A stretch of DNA of 29,366 nucleotides from a virus: positions 1 through 29,366 of the IMG/VR virus record IMGVR_UViG_3300046514_000188; one strand, given 5' to 3'. The stretch's first letter is position 1. Each line of letters begins with the position of its first letter. The notes under the pieces were generated by a model. It ran no database searches, was not told where the DNA came from, and saw only the letters and a list, made by a program, of their open reading frames with translations. The position numbers were made by a program, and so were the translations under genes. Of the stretch, positions 27,907 to 29,366 are shown in pieces.

Positions 27907-29366
27907 CAGACCGCCCCGGCGGGCTCAGGCGCGGGTTGTGGCGGCGGGGGCTGCGCGCCCTGCTCGAGCGCCTGCGCGTGCGCCTGGTCCCCCTGCTGCA
28001 ACGTCTGCGCGTGCTCCTGCGCCCCGAGCGCCGCCTCGTGCGCCCGGTCCATCATGCCCTGCTGCGCCTCGTGCTGCTGCGACCCGACCCGCGCCCGCTC
28101 CTCGAGGAACAGCGCCATCCGGTCGACCTTCGCGCCGAGCTCGGCGACGGTGATCTTCGTCTCGCGGTCCAGCGCCGCAATCCGCTCGCGTGATTCGAGC
28201 TCCATCTGCGTGCGCCTGAGTTCGGTCTGATACTTCGCGTTGTCGCTCTGGATTTCCTGCGAGGCGTGCTGCAGAAGCTTCTCGGCGTCATTCAACCGCT
28301 GTTGTAGCTGCTGCATCTGCGCCGCAATCGGCGGCGGAATCGCGCCCTGGCCTTGCGCCTGCTGCGTCAGCATCTGCTGGATCGGTGGCGCCAGCATCAC
28401 CTTCGCGCGCTCGGCCATCTCGAGATGTCCCGGCCCGTCTTGGTTTTTCAAGAACAAGTCGCCGAACCAGGTAATCAGCTGCGGATTGGCCTGGATCAGA
28501 TCCGCCATCATCGAGGCCTCTTCCTGCCGGCGTGAATCGAACGCTTTCGTCACTCTGACCACGACGTTGAAGGTCGCATCCGGCGTCAGCGTGTAGACGG
28601 GCGGCGTCGGTGGTGGCGCTGGCGCCGGCGGCCGCATCATGCCTGGCGGCATGCCCGGCGGCATCATCCCTGGAGGCGGTGCGCCCATTGGTCCCGGCGG
28701 CGGTCCCCCTGGTCCCATCGGCGTGGGGGCGCCAGTGAGAGGCGGCCCAGGCAGACCTGGCATCGGCGGGCCGCCAGGCGCACCACCCATCGGCGGCGGC
28801 ATCATCCCTGGCATGGTGCTCGTCGCGCCTTGTCCCATTCCCGGCGGCATGAACGTCGGCGTCGGCCGCTGCCCGATCTGCACGGTCTCAGGCTCACCTT
28901 GGCCGTTGATGATCCGTGCGAGTCTACCGGGCCGCTTGCCGTAGATCGGATACAGCAGGTTGTTGACGATCTGCCCTTCGTAGCGCATCGACCGCCTGAG
29001 GTTATTCAAGAAGTGGCTGGTGCCGTGCTGTGACTGCGCGATCAGCACCTGCGCCATCTTGCCGCTGCGAATGCTTGAATCCTGCCGGCCGATGTTCGCG
29101 TCGGGCACGCCGGTCGTGCTCTTGATCGCCTGGTCAAACATCTGCACGCTGAGGGCGAGGTCGTTGATCGGCGTGTCGACCGGCGTCCGAAACGGCGGCG
29201 GCGCCGGATTGCCCATGAGGTCCGTGGTCTTGTAGGGCAACGCCGGCAGCGTGCGCGTCGTCGCCGCCTGATACCACGCGCGATAGACTTCCCACGTCCC
29301 CTCGGCCACCATCCACGGCGGAATCGGCGTCAGGCCGACCGTCTCCACCAGTTTGCTGACCATCGA
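27906..29366 (-). CDS. Portal protein, P22 gp1-like (partial, N-terminus off the right edge)
   Basis: Twelve-subunit ring through which DNA is packaged and ejected. The open frame enters from the right edge; the Met at 29363 is internal. The visible 486 residues include SGKMAQVLIAQSQHGTSHFLNNLRRSMRYEGQIVNNLLYPIYGKRPGRLARI (P22-portal wing/stem region). An approximately 80-residue Pro/Gly/Met-rich insert (about 170-250) follows, then FNVVVRVTKAFDSRRQEEASMMADLIQANP. The long helical C-terminus is Gln/Glu/His-rich (MQQLQQRLNDAEKLLQHASQEIQ...EALGAQEHAQTLQQ), resembling the P22 barrel that extends into the capsid. The Pro/Gly/Met insert is not usual. The family call is good. Confidence 0.87.
   Translation of the reverse strand, partial: SMVSKLVETVGLTPIPPWMVAEGTWEVYRAWYQAATTRTLPALPYKTTDLMGNPAPPPFRTPVDTPINDLALSVQMFDQAIKSTTGVPDANIGRQDSSIRSGKMAQVLIAQSQHGTSHFLNNLRRSMRYEGQIVNNLLYPIYGKRPGRLARIINGQGEPETVQIGQRPTPTFMPPGMGQGATSTMPGMMPPPMGGAPGGPPMPGLPGPPLTGAPTPMGPGGPPPGPMGAPPPGMMPPGMPPGMMRPPAPAPPPTPPVYTLTPDATFNVVVRVTKAFDSRRQEEASMMADLIQANPQLITWFGDLFLKNQDGPGHLEMAERAKVMLAPPIQQMLTQQAQGQGAIPPPIAAQMQQLQQRLNDAEKLLQHASQEIQSDNAKYQTELRRTQMELESRERIAALDRETKITVAELGAKVDRMALFLEERARVGSQQHEAQQGMMDRAHEAALGAQEHAQTLQQGDQAHAQALEQGAQPPPPQPAPEPAGAV

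Overview
The window is most of the genome of a temperate, short-tailed (P22-like, podovirus-type) phage of a high-GC bacterium. Its right part holds a long leftward (minus-strand) virion module in P22 order: portal, scaffold, coat, gp4-like head-tail adaptor, gp10-like stabilisation/hub protein, and a block of large Ala/Gly/Gln-rich ejection-type proteins. No terminase or lysis gene is visible; the portal runs off the right edge and a 5'-3' exonuclease runs off the left edge. The host cannot be named. The attachment site is the 3' part of a bacterial initiator tRNA (tRNA-fMet), and phage-type genes lie on both sides of it. The sequence is therefore better read as the free or circular phage genome than as a prophage end.

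Layout. (1) 1-2777, minus: end of the early leftward operon, with a conserved phage protein, a 169-aa conserved phage protein and a FEN/Pol I-type 5'-3' exonuclease. The spaces between these three genes are filled, almost base for base, by two unusual arrays of a degenerate 5-bp unit (plus strand RCCNN; in the sense of transcription NNGGY). (2) 2875-4225, minus: six very small genes, from an XRE-type regulator through an HTH_17-type protein to four small proteins, each joined to the next by a 4-nt ATGA/GTGA overlap. (3) 4226-4280: a divergent control region in which a 19-bp palindrome lies inside two back-to-back promoters. (4) 4280-5988, plus: a small basic CxxC protein and a tyrosine integrase. 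(5) 5989-6346: attP, with a degraded tRNA-fMet-like sequence, four copies of a CTGGGCAA motif, and the tRNA-fMet 3' part as core. (6) 6356-6926, plus: a small unknown protein and an excisionase-type HTH protein. (7) 6933-29366, minus: the virion module.

Within the virion module several things stand out. There is a tandem pair of proteins with a shared N-terminal domain, one of which carries an ADP-ribosyltransferase-type domain. An Endo VII/HNH gene appears to have inserted after the gp4-like gene and left a flanking 14-bp near-repeat. There is also a second tandem paralogue pair, a portal with a long Pro/Gly/Met-rich insert, and a set of receptor-facing proteins (spike base, repetitive fibre, DUF2341+LamG lectin protein). 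The strongest candidate for something undescribed is the pair of GGYNN arrays in the early operon.
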